This document shows, piece by piece, positions 1-5,173 of a stretch of 6,355 nucleotides of DNA (its first letter is position 1; each line of letters begins with the position of its first letter). Source of the DNA: Nitrospirota bacterium (GTDB lineage Bacteria; Nitrospirota; Nitrospiria; Nitrospirales; Nitrospiraceae); NCBI GenBank assembly GCA_016235225.1, contig JACRLS010000168.1, forward strand, positions 1-6,355, read 5' to 3'. The notes below the pieces were generated by a model, which saw only the letters and a program-made list of their open reading frames with translations, was not told the DNA's origin and ran no database searches. A program made the position numbers and the translations under genes.

Positions 1-1
1 G

Positions 2-34
2 AACCAGATTCACAAGTATTCGGGCGGCACCTAA
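2..34 (+). CDS. Possible 3' end of an upstream gene (partial)
   Basis: Read in the frame starting at base 2, the left edge gives ten codons (NQIHKYSGGT) and a TAA stop at 32-34. Composition is compatible with a protein C-terminus, but ten residues cannot identify a family. The other two forward frames are also open at the edge, so this is only the best guess. A leftward promoter-like sequence at 93-122 argues that the left neighbour could instead lie on the minus strand. Confidence 0.25.
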   Translation, partial: NQIHKYSGGT

Positions 35-92
35 GAGGCCGAGGCCGATGAGGGCATGGACTGCGCGATGGGATGAGTACGGAAACGCGGAA

Positions 93-122
93 ATGATACG
101 AGGCGCTTTCCCCCCCTGTCAA
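93..122 (-). promoter_or_regulatory. Leftward sigma70-like promoter upstream of trmI
   Basis: On the minus strand a perfect TTGACA (122 to 117) is followed after 18 bp by TATCAT (98 to 93), which matches five of six -10 positions. The start would be near 86, firing away from trmI and off the left edge. No ribosome site with a convincing start codon is visible between 86 and 1; only an eight-codon ATG frame ending at 31 exists. The product could be an untranslated leader, an RNA gene, or an antisense transcript of a left neighbour. Confidence 0.4.
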
Positions 123-195
123 GGAAGGCTCCGCGCGCCTGGTCAGTCAACAGGCGGTTCGCCCCCGTAGATATTTCTCGAATCTGCAGGCTAGA

Positions 196-1092
196 ATGGC
201 CGACGTTATGCGACCACTCCAGAACGGCGAACGCGTCCATCTGGTCGACAAGAAAGGCCGGCAGTACGCTCTGAATCTCAAGGCGGGCGCGGTCTTTCAA
301 TGGAGCGGCCAGACCATCCCCCATGATGAGCTGATCGGAAAGCCCGACGGCTCCCTGGTCACCCTCTCCGGCGGCAAACGGATGCTCGTGTGCCTGCCCA
401 CCCTCGGCGAATATGTTCTCAAGATGCCGCGCGGGGCGCAGGTGCTCTATCCTAAAGACCTGGCGCTGATGACGATGTGGGCCGACATCTATCCAGGAGC
501 CCATGTGTTCGAGGCCGGCACTGGCTCAGGCGCCCTGACCATGACGCTTGCCCGTGCCGTCGGCCCAATGGGCCGGGTGGTGACCTATGAAACGCGGGAA
601 GATTTTTCCCGCACGGCCATGCAGAATATCGAGCGTGGCATGGGCGCTACGCCGACGAACGTCGTAATGTGCCGGCGAGATGCCTATGCCGGGATCGACG
701 TGCTCGACGATCATCCCTGGTTCGACCGCCTGGTCCTGGATCTGCCGGAACCCTGGCGTGTCGTGCCTCATGCCGCCGCGGTGTTGCGCAGTGGGGGCAT
801 CTACCTGAGTTTTGTCCCGACCGTCCCGCAAGTCATGCAGACCGTCGAGGCCCTCGAGCAGGCGAAGGTGTTTGGCCCGATCCAGACCTTCGAATCCTTG
901 CTCCGCACGTGGAATATTCAAGGCCGCAGCGTCCGGCCGGACCATCGCATGGTCGCGCATTCCGGGTTCCTGACCGTGGCCCGGAAGGTTGAGCCGGGCC
1001 TCTGGACCGGATCGGCACCTCCCGCAGGAGTCGATGAGGGCGAGGACGAATCGGACGATCGGCGCGGTGGCGACCAAGGAGAAGTTCCATGA
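196..1092 (+). CDS. trmI: tRNA (adenine-58-N1)-methyltransferase TrmI
   Basis: This enzyme uses S-adenosylmethionine to methylate N1 of A58 in the T-loop of tRNAs; family members act as cytosolic homotetramers. The 298-residue protein has the expected layout: an N-terminal beta domain (about 1-80), then a Rossmann-like methyltransferase domain with motif I EAGTGSGALT at 106-115, an acidic pair after beta 2 (YETRED, 131-136), the family motif DLPEPW at 182-187, and the C-terminal block RPDHRMVAHSGFLTVAR at 247-263. The last 30 or so residues are an acidic, probably disordered tail (EGEDESDD) that is not part of the fold. The start at 196 has a weak AGG five bases upstream; ATG at 208 is an alternative. 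The stop overlaps the next start in ATGA, so the two genes are very likely co-translated. Family identity is firm; A58 as the target is inferred from the family. Confidence 0.95.
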   Translation: MADVMRPLQNGERVHLVDKKGRQYALNLKAGAVFQWSGQTIPHDELIGKPDGSLVTLSGGKRMLVCLPTLGEYVLKMPRGAQVLYPKDLALMTMWADIYPGAHVFEAGTGSGALTMTLARAVGPMGRVVTYETREDFSRTAMQNIERGMGATPTNVVMCRRDAYAGIDVLDDHPWFDRLVLDLPEPWRVVPHAAAVLRSGGIYLSFVPTVPQVMQTVEALEQAKVFGPIQTFESLLRTWNIQGRSVRPDHRMVAHSGFLTVARKVEPGLWTGSAPPAGVDEGEDESDDRRGGDQGEVP

Positions 1093-1844
1093 ATCGGCTG
1101 GCAGGCAAGGTGGCGCTCATCACCGGCGGGGGCACCGGCATCGGCCAAGCCATCGCCGAGCGGTTTGCAAAGGAAGGCGCGGCGGTTGTGGTGACTGGGC
1201 GGCGCAAGGACAAGCTGGATCCCGTCGTGCATGCCATCGAGCGAAATCATGGACGGGCCCTGGCCGTCGCCGGTACCGTCACCGAAGAGGCGCACGTCCG
1301 GTCGGCCGTCGAACAGACCCTGCGCGCCTTCGGTACGCTCAACGTGCTGGTGAACAACGCCGCCATCGGCTCCTTCGGCAAGGTCATGCACGAAATCGAC
1401 GATGCGACCTGGGATGAGGTGATGGCCATCAACCTGACCGGCATGTTCCGGATGACCCGCGCGGCGGTGCCCGAGTTGATCCGAGCCGGCGGCGGCGCCA
1501 TCGTCAACATCTCATCGGTCGGCGGCCTGATCGGGTTTCCCATGAGCGCCGCCTACGGCGCCACCAAAGGCGCCATGAACGCCTTCACCCGCTGCATCGC
1601 GATGGACTATGCGGCTCAGGGCATCCGCTGCAACGCGATCTGCCCGGGCCTGGTCGAGACTCCGATGGCGGAAGGCCTGCTCCAGGATGAAACCCGGATC
1701 GCCGGCGTGCTGGATGCGTATCCCATCCGGCGAGTGGGTACTCCGGATGAAGTCGCCTTGCAGGCAGTCTATCTCGCGTCGGATGAATCCACGTGGGTCA
1801 CCGGCGGGATCTTCCCGATCGACGGTGGACTGACGGCGCACTGA
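1089..1844 (+). CDS. Short-chain dehydrogenase/reductase (FabG-like SDR)
   Basis: A complete classical SDR of 251 residues, i.e. a cytosolic NAD(P)-dependent oxidoreductase. Visible motifs: cofactor loop TGGGTGIG (12-19), NNAA (89-92, usually NNAG), structural Asn115, catalytic Ser143, Tyr156 and Lys160 (YGATK), PG at 186-187, and the family C-terminus FPIDGGLTAH. The strand after beta 2 reads TGRRKDK (36-42), with arginines instead of a terminal Asp, which points to NADP(H). The start is well supported by AAGGAG at 1076-1081, seven bases before the ATG, lying inside the end of trmI; the ATGA overlap suggests translational coupling. The substrate cannot be told: 3-oxoacyl-ACP reductase-like activity is possible, but many SDRs of other specificity look the same. 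Pairing with a tRNA methyltransferase gives no functional clue. Confidence 0.93.
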   Translation: MNRLAGKVALITGGGTGIGQAIAERFAKEGAAVVVTGRRKDKLDPVVHAIERNHGRALAVAGTVTEEAHVRSAVEQTLRAFGTLNVLVNNAAIGSFGKVMHEIDDATWDEVMAINLTGMFRMTRAAVPELIRAGGGAIVNISSVGGLIGFPMSAAYGATKGAMNAFTRCIAMDYAAQGIRCNAICPGLVETPMAEGLLQDETRIAGVLDAYPIRRVGTPDEVALQAVYLASDESTWVTGGIFPIDGGLTAH

Positions 1845-1870
1845 GTGCTCTCTTAATCAAGGGGGTTCCC

Positions 1871-2200
1871 ATGATGGACTTATACAACCAGACGATCGCG
1901 CGATGGGCACTTCCGCTGTTTCTCACGCTCGGGATTCTAGCCTTCGATTTCTACGCGATGGCGGGTGAACCCCTGGACTTTCTGGGCACCGTCATCACCG
2001 TCGATGCCCCAGCCAACAAAGTGGCCGTGAAGAAAGACGGAGGCGGGACCCGGTTCACCTTCACGGCCACGGAGAAGACCCGCTTCCAGGGAAGCGGAGT
2101 GACCGGGCTTTAGGACCTAAAGAAGGACGACCACGTCGTGGTGCAGTATCAAGTGGAGGGGGCCAAGTACCAGGCCCTGTCGGTGACGAAAGGAAAATGA
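1871..2200 (+). pseudogene. Small exported DUF5666-like protein, interrupted by an in-frame amber codon
   Basis: From ATG 1871 (or 1874), behind the strong ribosome site AAGGGGG at 1859-1865, the frame encodes a signal sequence (hydrophobic core about 12-29, cleavage plausible after AMA, residue 31). A small beta-rich domain follows, with the pattern GTVITVDAPANKVAVKK then FTFTATEKTRF. The frame hits TAG at 2111-2113 (codon 81), but beyond it the same frame continues for 28 residues (DLKKDDHVVVQYQVEGAKYQ and on) to TGA at 2198-2200. That continuation is what this kind of domain needs (usual form: L-x-DLK-x-GD-x-V-x-V-x-Y). The amber therefore splits one gene; a single-base change from GAG, CAG, AAG or TCG would explain it. 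It may be a true pseudogene, a readthrough gene, or a sequence error. The domain assignment is by eye; function is unknown, probably periplasmic. It follows the SDR gene by 26 bp. Confidence 0.65.
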
Positions 2201-2280
2201 CGTTTTCAGTGATCGGTTCTCCGTTGTCAGCAAATCGAAAGAACTGAAGACGGACAACTGTTGACTGACAACTCTGCACC
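2201..2280 (+). repeat. Low-complexity spacer with repeated GACAACT / inverted GTTGTCAG
   Basis: The 80-bp gap before aroE holds GTTGTCAG at 2223-2230 and its exact inverse CTGACAAC at 2265-2272 (34-nt loop). GACAACT also occurs twice in direct orientation (2253-2259 and 2267-2273), and the short palindrome CAACTGTTG lies at 2255-2263. It looks like the residue of a short-period intergenic repeat. No Shine-Dalgarno sequence is visible in the last 20 bases before the aroE ATG. Confidence 0.45.
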
Positions 2281-3150
2281 ATGCTCTCCATCAACGCTCA
2301 TACGCGGCTCTGCGCCGTCATCGGGAATCCGGTCGAACATTCGCTGTCTCCCGCCATTCATAATGCGGCCTTTCAGAAACTTGGCCTGAACTACGTCTAT
2401 CTGGCCTTTCGCGTAGAGTCGCTCTCCGGTGCGGTGGCCGGCATGAGGGCTCTTGGAAACCTCCGCGGCTTCAGCGTCACGATTCCACACAAGGTGTCCA
2501 TCATCCCCTTGCTCGATGAGATCGATCCGACCGCCAGGCTCATCGGCTCCGTGAACACCATCGTCGTCGAACAGGGCAAGTTGATTGGCTCCAATACCGA
2601 TGCCTCCGGCGCCTTACGCGCGCTGAAAGAAGGCAGGGCGATGCTGAAGGGCCAGCGCGTGCTCATGGTGGGATCCGGCGGGGCCGCGCGGGCCATTGCC
2701 TTCGCCCTCGCCATGGAGCCACCGCCCATACGGATCGAAGGGCTGACCATCCTCGGCATCCTTGATGACGAGCGGCGGACGCTGGCCGCCGACGTGCGGA
2801 CCAAGACCTCGCTGCGCGTCGAAGAGGGCCCGATGACCGACGAGGCCCTCCGCGAGACCATGCGGGACAGTCAGGTGCTGATCCACTGCACGCCGGTCGG
2901 CATGCACCCGAAGGTCAAGGACAGTTGCGTGCCGGCGAAGTTTCTGGAGCCGCATCTGACGGTCATGGATATCGTGTATAACCCGCTCGACACGCAGCTC
3001 CTCAAGGACGCCAAGGCGGCAGGCTGCCGAACGATTCGCGGCATCGAGATGTTCCTCCATCAGGCGATCGGCCAGTTCGAGCTCTGGACCGGACAGAAGG
3101 CGCCGGCCGACGTCATGCGCGCCGTCTTGGAATCGAGCTTCTCCCGATGA
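2281..3150 (+). CDS. aroE: Shikimate dehydrogenase AroE
   Basis: Reduces 3-dehydroshikimate to shikimate in the chorismate pathway; cytosolic. The 289 residues contain the substrate domain with SLSPAIHNAAF (21-31, shikimate-binding serines 21 and 23), SVTIPHK with catalytic Lys71, VNT (91-93), and NTDASG with catalytic Asp107. The dinucleotide loop GSGGAARA (131-138) follows, then HCTPVGMHP (202-210, usually N-x-TP), DIVYNPLDTQLL (230-241), and the C-terminal GIEMFLHQAIGQFELWTG with Gln261. Length is normal. After beta 2, where NADP-dependent AroE usually has an NRT motif, this protein has DDE at 162-164, which could alter cofactor preference. The ATG at 2281 gives the standard N-terminus (CAVIGNPVEHSLSP), although no ribosome site precedes it. 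aroK follows 67 bp downstream on the same strand and takes the next step. Confidence 0.96.
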   Translation: MLSINAHTRLCAVIGNPVEHSLSPAIHNAAFQKLGLNYVYLAFRVESLSGAVAGMRALGNLRGFSVTIPHKVSIIPLLDEIDPTARLIGSVNTIVVEQGKLIGSNTDASGALRALKEGRAMLKGQRVLMVGSGGAARAIAFALAMEPPPIRIEGLTILGILDDERRTLAADVRTKTSLRVEEGPMTDEALRETMRDSQVLIHCTPVGMHPKVKDSCVPAKFLEPHLTVMDIVYNPLDTQLLKDAKAAGCRTIRGIEMFLHQAIGQFELWTGQKAPADVMRAVLESSFSR

Positions 3151-3217
3151 CCGCGCTGTCCGAGTCGTTCGAATTCACCATACCCCACCCCTTACCCCTG
3201 GCCCCTCACGTCCTGCC
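3151..3217 (+). other. C-rich aroE-aroK spacer without Shine-Dalgarno
   Basis: The gap contains a pyrimidine-rich tract from about 3179 to 3210 built of imperfect ACCCC / CCCCTTA / CCCCTCA units, ending eight bases before the aroK ATG. No purine-rich ribosome site, promoter or hairpin terminator is visible. aroK is probably transcribed from upstream. Confidence 0.4.
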
Positions 3218-3718
3218 ATGAACATCGTCCTCATCGGCTATCGCGGCACGGGGAAGAGCAGCGTCGGGCGCCTGCTCGCAGAGCGGCTTGGGCGGCCGCT
3301 CGTGTCCACGGATGCGGAGATCGTGCGTCGTGCCGATCAGGCCATCCCGGACATCGTCCAAGCCCACGGCTGGGACTACTTCCGAGACCTGGAGTCCGAC
3401 GTCTGTCGGGAGCTGGCCGGGAAGGACGGGCTGATCATCGACACGGGCGGGGGGACCGTCCTGCGGCCGCAGAATGTCGCCGTCCTCAAGTCCAACGGTC
3501 GGCTGTTCTGGCTGACGGCGGACGTTTCGACCATTGTCGCGCGCATTGGAGGAGACAAACAGCGGCCTTCACTGACGGGAACCAAGTCCTTCACGGACGA
3601 AGTGGAGGAGGTGCTCCTCGATCGGACCCCCAAGTACCAGTCCGCGGCGGATCATATCCTCCCCACCGATCATCAGTCTCCGACGCAGGTGGCCGATGCC
3701 ATCGAGGCGTTGCTGTGA
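3218..3718 (+). CDS. aroK: Shikimate kinase AroK
   Basis: Transfers the gamma-phosphate of ATP to the 3-hydroxyl of shikimate, giving shikimate 3-phosphate; a small P-loop kinase of normal size (166 residues). Visible: Walker A GYRGTGKSS (7-15), shikimate-binding Asp32 in STDAEI (30-35), FRDLE with Arg56 and Glu59, DTGGGTV (75-81) contacting shikimate, the lid arginine in QRPSL (Arg116), and DRTPKY with Arg136. The family usually has two aspartates in a DTD motif; the first, linked to the Mg site, is Ser30 here. The ATG at 3218 is the only start that keeps the canonical N-terminus MNIVLIGYRGTGK, but it has no Shine-Dalgarno. It is the last gene of the left block; a new promoter-like sequence starts 10 bp after its stop. 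Confidence 0.95.
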   Translation: MNIVLIGYRGTGKSSVGRLLAERLGRPLVSTDAEIVRRADQAIPDIVQAHGWDYFRDLESDVCRELAGKDGLIIDTGGGTVLRPQNVAVLKSNGRLFWLTADVSTIVARIGGDKQRPSLTGTKSFTDEVEEVLLDRTPKYQSAADHILPTDHQSPTQVADAIEALL

Positions 3719-3727
3719 TTGGGCCGT

Positions 3728-3757
3728 TTGTTTGCGATTGCCCAGGGCCCATGCTAT
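3728..3757 (+). promoter_or_regulatory. Candidate promoter for the RRM gene remnant
   Basis: TTGTTT (3728-3733) and TGCTAT (3752-3757) are separated by 18 bp, placing a start near 3764. A perfect 10-bp palindrome AATTGCAATT at 3763-3772 covers that start and could be an operator. A second weaker candidate, TTGTGA (3857-3862) with TACTAT (3881-3886) at 18 bp spacing, lies closer to the coding remnant. Both are matches by eye only. Confidence 0.35.
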
Positions 3758-3908
3758 CGTGAAATTGCAATTCATCGCTTCAGGGCCGAGCGATGGAGAG
3801 CGGAGCAGAGGGGCCCTGTCCGGGTGTTGCCTGTCGAGTGGAAGCTGGCCGGATCGTTGTGAGTGACCCGTTGGTGCCGGTACTATCGCGCCGCCCGTCC
3901 GACATCCC

Positions 3909-4145
3909 TTTGCCCAACACGGGAGCGTGCAATCCGCCAAAGTCATCACGGACCGATACACCGGGCAGTCGCGCGGCTTCGGATTCGTCGAGATGGCCAC
4001 CGCAGATGACGCGCAAAAGGCGATCACCGCGCTGAACGGCACGCCGCTCGGCGAACGCACGCTGGTCGTCAATGAAGCACGGCCGCAGGAAAAACGCTCG
4101 TTCGGCGGAGGCGGTGGAGGGGGCCGCGATCGCAATCGCTGGTAG
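3909..4145 (+). pseudogene. RRM RNA-binding protein, N-terminally truncated
   Basis: The frame 3909-4145 encodes the second two thirds of an RNA-recognition motif: FAQHG (end of helix 1), SVQSAKVITDRYTGQ (strand 2 and loop), the intact RNP1 octamer RGFGFVEM, helix 2 with DDAQKAITALNGTPL, strand 4 RTLVVNEARP, and a glycine-rich RNA-binding tail ending GRDRNRW. Such proteins bind single-stranded RNA and in bacteria are often cold-induced. The part that should come first (strand 1 with RNP2, typically YVGNL, and most of helix 1) is not in frame: the frame reads unrelated residues back to a TGA at 3864-3866. The only in-frame start in the conserved part is GTG 3927, without a ribosome site and inside the domain; it would give 72 residues. 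In the frame beginning at 3793, residues around 3859-3900 (SDPLVPVLS) faintly resemble RNP2, so deletion plus frameshift is possible. Probably a pseudogene. Confidence 0.7.
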
Positions 4146-4197
4146 CCGGATCGTCCTGGGCCCCACCGTGAACTGACAGGTAGCGCCACATGACACG

Positions 4198-4236
4198 CAG
4201 GAAGGGCTGCGGGACCTTGTCCCGCAGCCCTTCCTG
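4198..4236 (+). terminator. Perfect 17-bp hairpin after the RRM remnant
   Basis: Arms 4198-4214 and 4220-4236 are exactly complementary (core GAAGGGCTGCGGGA), with a 5-nt loop CCTTG. A weak U-containing stretch (GTTCTTG) follows, not a real poly-U run. Position between the RRM remnant and the tRNA promoter fits a terminator; the perfect pairing would also permit action on either strand. Confidence 0.65.
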
Positions 4237-4259
4237 GTTCTTGCCGGGTGCACGCTCAC

Positions 4260-4291
4260 TTGACACCGACCCATCGACATGGGTCTATTAG
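4260..4291 (+). promoter_or_regulatory. Promoter of tRNA-Arg with a dyad in the spacer
   Basis: A consensus -35 TTGACA lies at 4260-4265. The -10 could be TCTATT (4284-4289, 18-bp spacer) or TATTAG (4286-4291, 20-bp spacer); the tRNA begins at 4301. The spacer holds the perfect inverted repeat GACCCAT-cgac-ATGGGTC at 4268-4285, positioned like an operator. Confidence 0.6.
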
Positions 4292-4300
4292 GGTTGTCGT

Positions 4301-4377
4301 GCGCCCGTAGCTCAGTTGGATAGAGCGTCGGGCTTCGAACCCGCAGGTCGCAGGTTCAATTCCTGCCGGGCGCACCA
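4301..4377 (+). tRNA. tRNA-Arg, anticodon UCG
   Basis: A full cloverleaf can be drawn by hand: acceptor GCGCCCG (4301-4307) with CGGGCGC (4367-4373), D-stem GCTC/GAGC, anticodon arm TCGGG-CTTCGAA-CCCGC (4328-4344), T-stem GCAGG/CCTGC (4350-4366), and discriminator A with encoded CCA at 4375-4377. The anticodon TCG (4335-4337) reads Arg CGA and, by wobble, CGG. The bottom pair of the anticodon stem (27-43) is a U-C mismatch; all other stem pairs are canonical. The T-loop reads TTCAATT. Confidence 0.95.
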
Positions 4378-4423
4378 CTCCCTCCCGGGGTTCGAATCAC
4401 TCCCCTCGACAGGCCAGTCGATA

Positions 4424-4975
4424 TTATGGGCCGAAGCGGAAGCCAAACAGGAGCGTCACGCTCGTGGTGTCCCGCTCGACGACGGACGGGGAGAGGTTGA
4501 TGCTATGAATGTTGAACATGAGTGTGTTGGCCAAGGCGAGCTTCGGTGTGAGTTGGTATTCCGCCGAGAGACCGATGGGGATCCAGTGGCTGGTGTCGTT
4601 CCGATCGATGCGGCCTGGCCCGGAACCCTTGTCGAGATCCGAATGGAGCAACCCAAGCCCCGCAAAGGGTACGAGATTCACCGCACCCATGCGGTAGTGA
4701 TACTTGGCCAACCCGGCGAACCCCACGTTGGTCAAATCGCCCACGGGAGACAACAGCATCATGCCACCGATCGAAAAGGCGCGATCAACATAGTAATCGA
4801 TGTTGAAACTCATGGCGAACCGTGTCCCGTCGACCGTGCCGCTCCAGAAGCCGAAGTCGGTGCCGAACCCGAACCGATTCGTGAGCTCATCCGCCCCCGC
4901 AAAAGCCGGTAGCCCGACCAGCCACGCGGCCAACGTACAGGCCGCCAGCCATCTCCGGTTGTTGGCGCGTATCAT
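4424..4975 (-). CDS. Outer-membrane beta-barrel protein with signal peptide
   Basis: A complete 183-residue exported protein. The N-terminus is a classical signal peptide: basic MIRANNRR, hydrophobic core WLAACTLAAWLVGLPAF, cleavage expected after AFA or AGA (about residues 26-28). The mature part is rich in alternating hydrophobic and polar strands (FGFGTDFGFWSG, RFAMSFNIDYYV, VGFAGLAKYHYRMG, VNLVPFAGLGLLHSD, HWIPIGLSAEYQLTPKLALA, TSVTLLFGFRFGP). It ends with an aromatic-containing last strand, as in small eight-stranded barrels of the OmpW/OmpA-like type. The ATG at 4975 has GGGAG eight bases upstream. Role (structural, pore or surface binding) cannot be told. No terminator with a U-run is seen between its stop and the tRNA, only a 5-bp hairpin at 4406-4421, so its transcript could run antisense into the tRNA gene. 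Confidence 0.85.
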   Translation of the reverse strand: MIRANNRRWLAACTLAAWLVGLPAFAGADELTNRFGFGTDFGFWSGTVDGTRFAMSFNIDYYVDRAFSIGGMMLLSPVGDLTNVGFAGLAKYHYRMGAVNLVPFAGLGLLHSDLDKGSGPGRIDRNDTSHWIPIGLSAEYQLTPKLALANTLMFNIHSINLSPSVVERDTTSVTLLFGFRFGP

Positions 4976-5044
4976 GGGTCACACTCCCTTGCGAGACGAT
5001 CCTTGAGGTGTCGCATTCGGCGGTGCCGGACGACGAGTGCGGCG

Positions 5045-5073
5045 ACTCTACCATAGGCCTTGGGGACCGACAA
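5045..5073 (-). promoter_or_regulatory. Candidate promoter of the outer-membrane protein gene
   Basis: On the minus strand TTGTCG (5073 to 5068) and TAGAGT (5050 to 5045) are separated by 17 bp, placing a start near 5038 and a leader of about 60 nt before the ATG at 4975. Each box matches four of six consensus positions. It is back to back with the promoter at 5108-5137. Confidence 0.4.
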
Positions 5074-5107
5074 GCGACGGCCGAGCGGCCTGTTCTGATC
5101 TCCCATG

Positions 5108-5137
5108 TTGTCCGATTCGACCGGGCTGCGGTATGCT
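5108..5137 (+). promoter_or_regulatory. Candidate promoter of the acidic unknown protein gene
   Basis: TTGTCC (5108-5113) and TATGCT (5132-5137) with 18-bp spacing would start transcription near 5144, about 30 bp before the ATG at 5174. Its position rules against the longer reading frame from ATG 5105. Confidence 0.45.
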
Positions 5138-5173
5138 CACACTCCACGGATCTATTCGACGGGGAGTCGAGCC

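Noticed and set aside
136..156. CGCCTG/CAGGCG hairpin upstream of trmI
   Set aside because: A 6-bp stem with a 9-nt loop and no U-tract; expected by chance in GC-rich DNA.
31..504. Long minus-strand open frame opposite the trmI start
   Set aside because: It is antisense to strongly motif-bearing trmI codons, has no ribosome site, and its product resembles no protein; a GC-rich shadow.
3720..3751. Inverted TGGGCC/GGCCCA as an aroK terminator
   Set aside because: Only a 6-bp stem with a 20-nt loop and no U-run; it also overlaps the promoter-like boxes.
3793..4035. 80-codon forward frame starting before and overlapping the RRM remnant
   Set aside because: It runs out of frame through the conserved RRM codons and is rich in Pro/Ser/Arg; only its middle (around 3859-3900) could be a frameshifted RRM fragment.
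4301..4377. tRNA-Arg as an integration site for a mobile element
   Set aside because: No repeat of the tRNA 3' end, integrase or other mobile gene is present downstream in the window.
4387..4406. tRNA T-arm-like GGTTCGAATC just after tRNA-Arg
   Set aside because: The flanking bases do not form a 5-bp T-stem and no acceptor or CCA follows; a decayed tRNA or att site cannot be supported.
4316..4912. 198-codon forward frame covering the tRNA and antisense to the barrel gene
   Set aside because: It begins inside the tRNA and its codons are the complement of a protein with a clear signal peptide and beta-strand pattern.
5105..5173. Upstream ATG extending the acidic unknown protein by 23 residues
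   Set aside because: No ribosome site before 5105, and a promoter-like sequence lies within the extension; 5174 has GGGGAG at good spacing.
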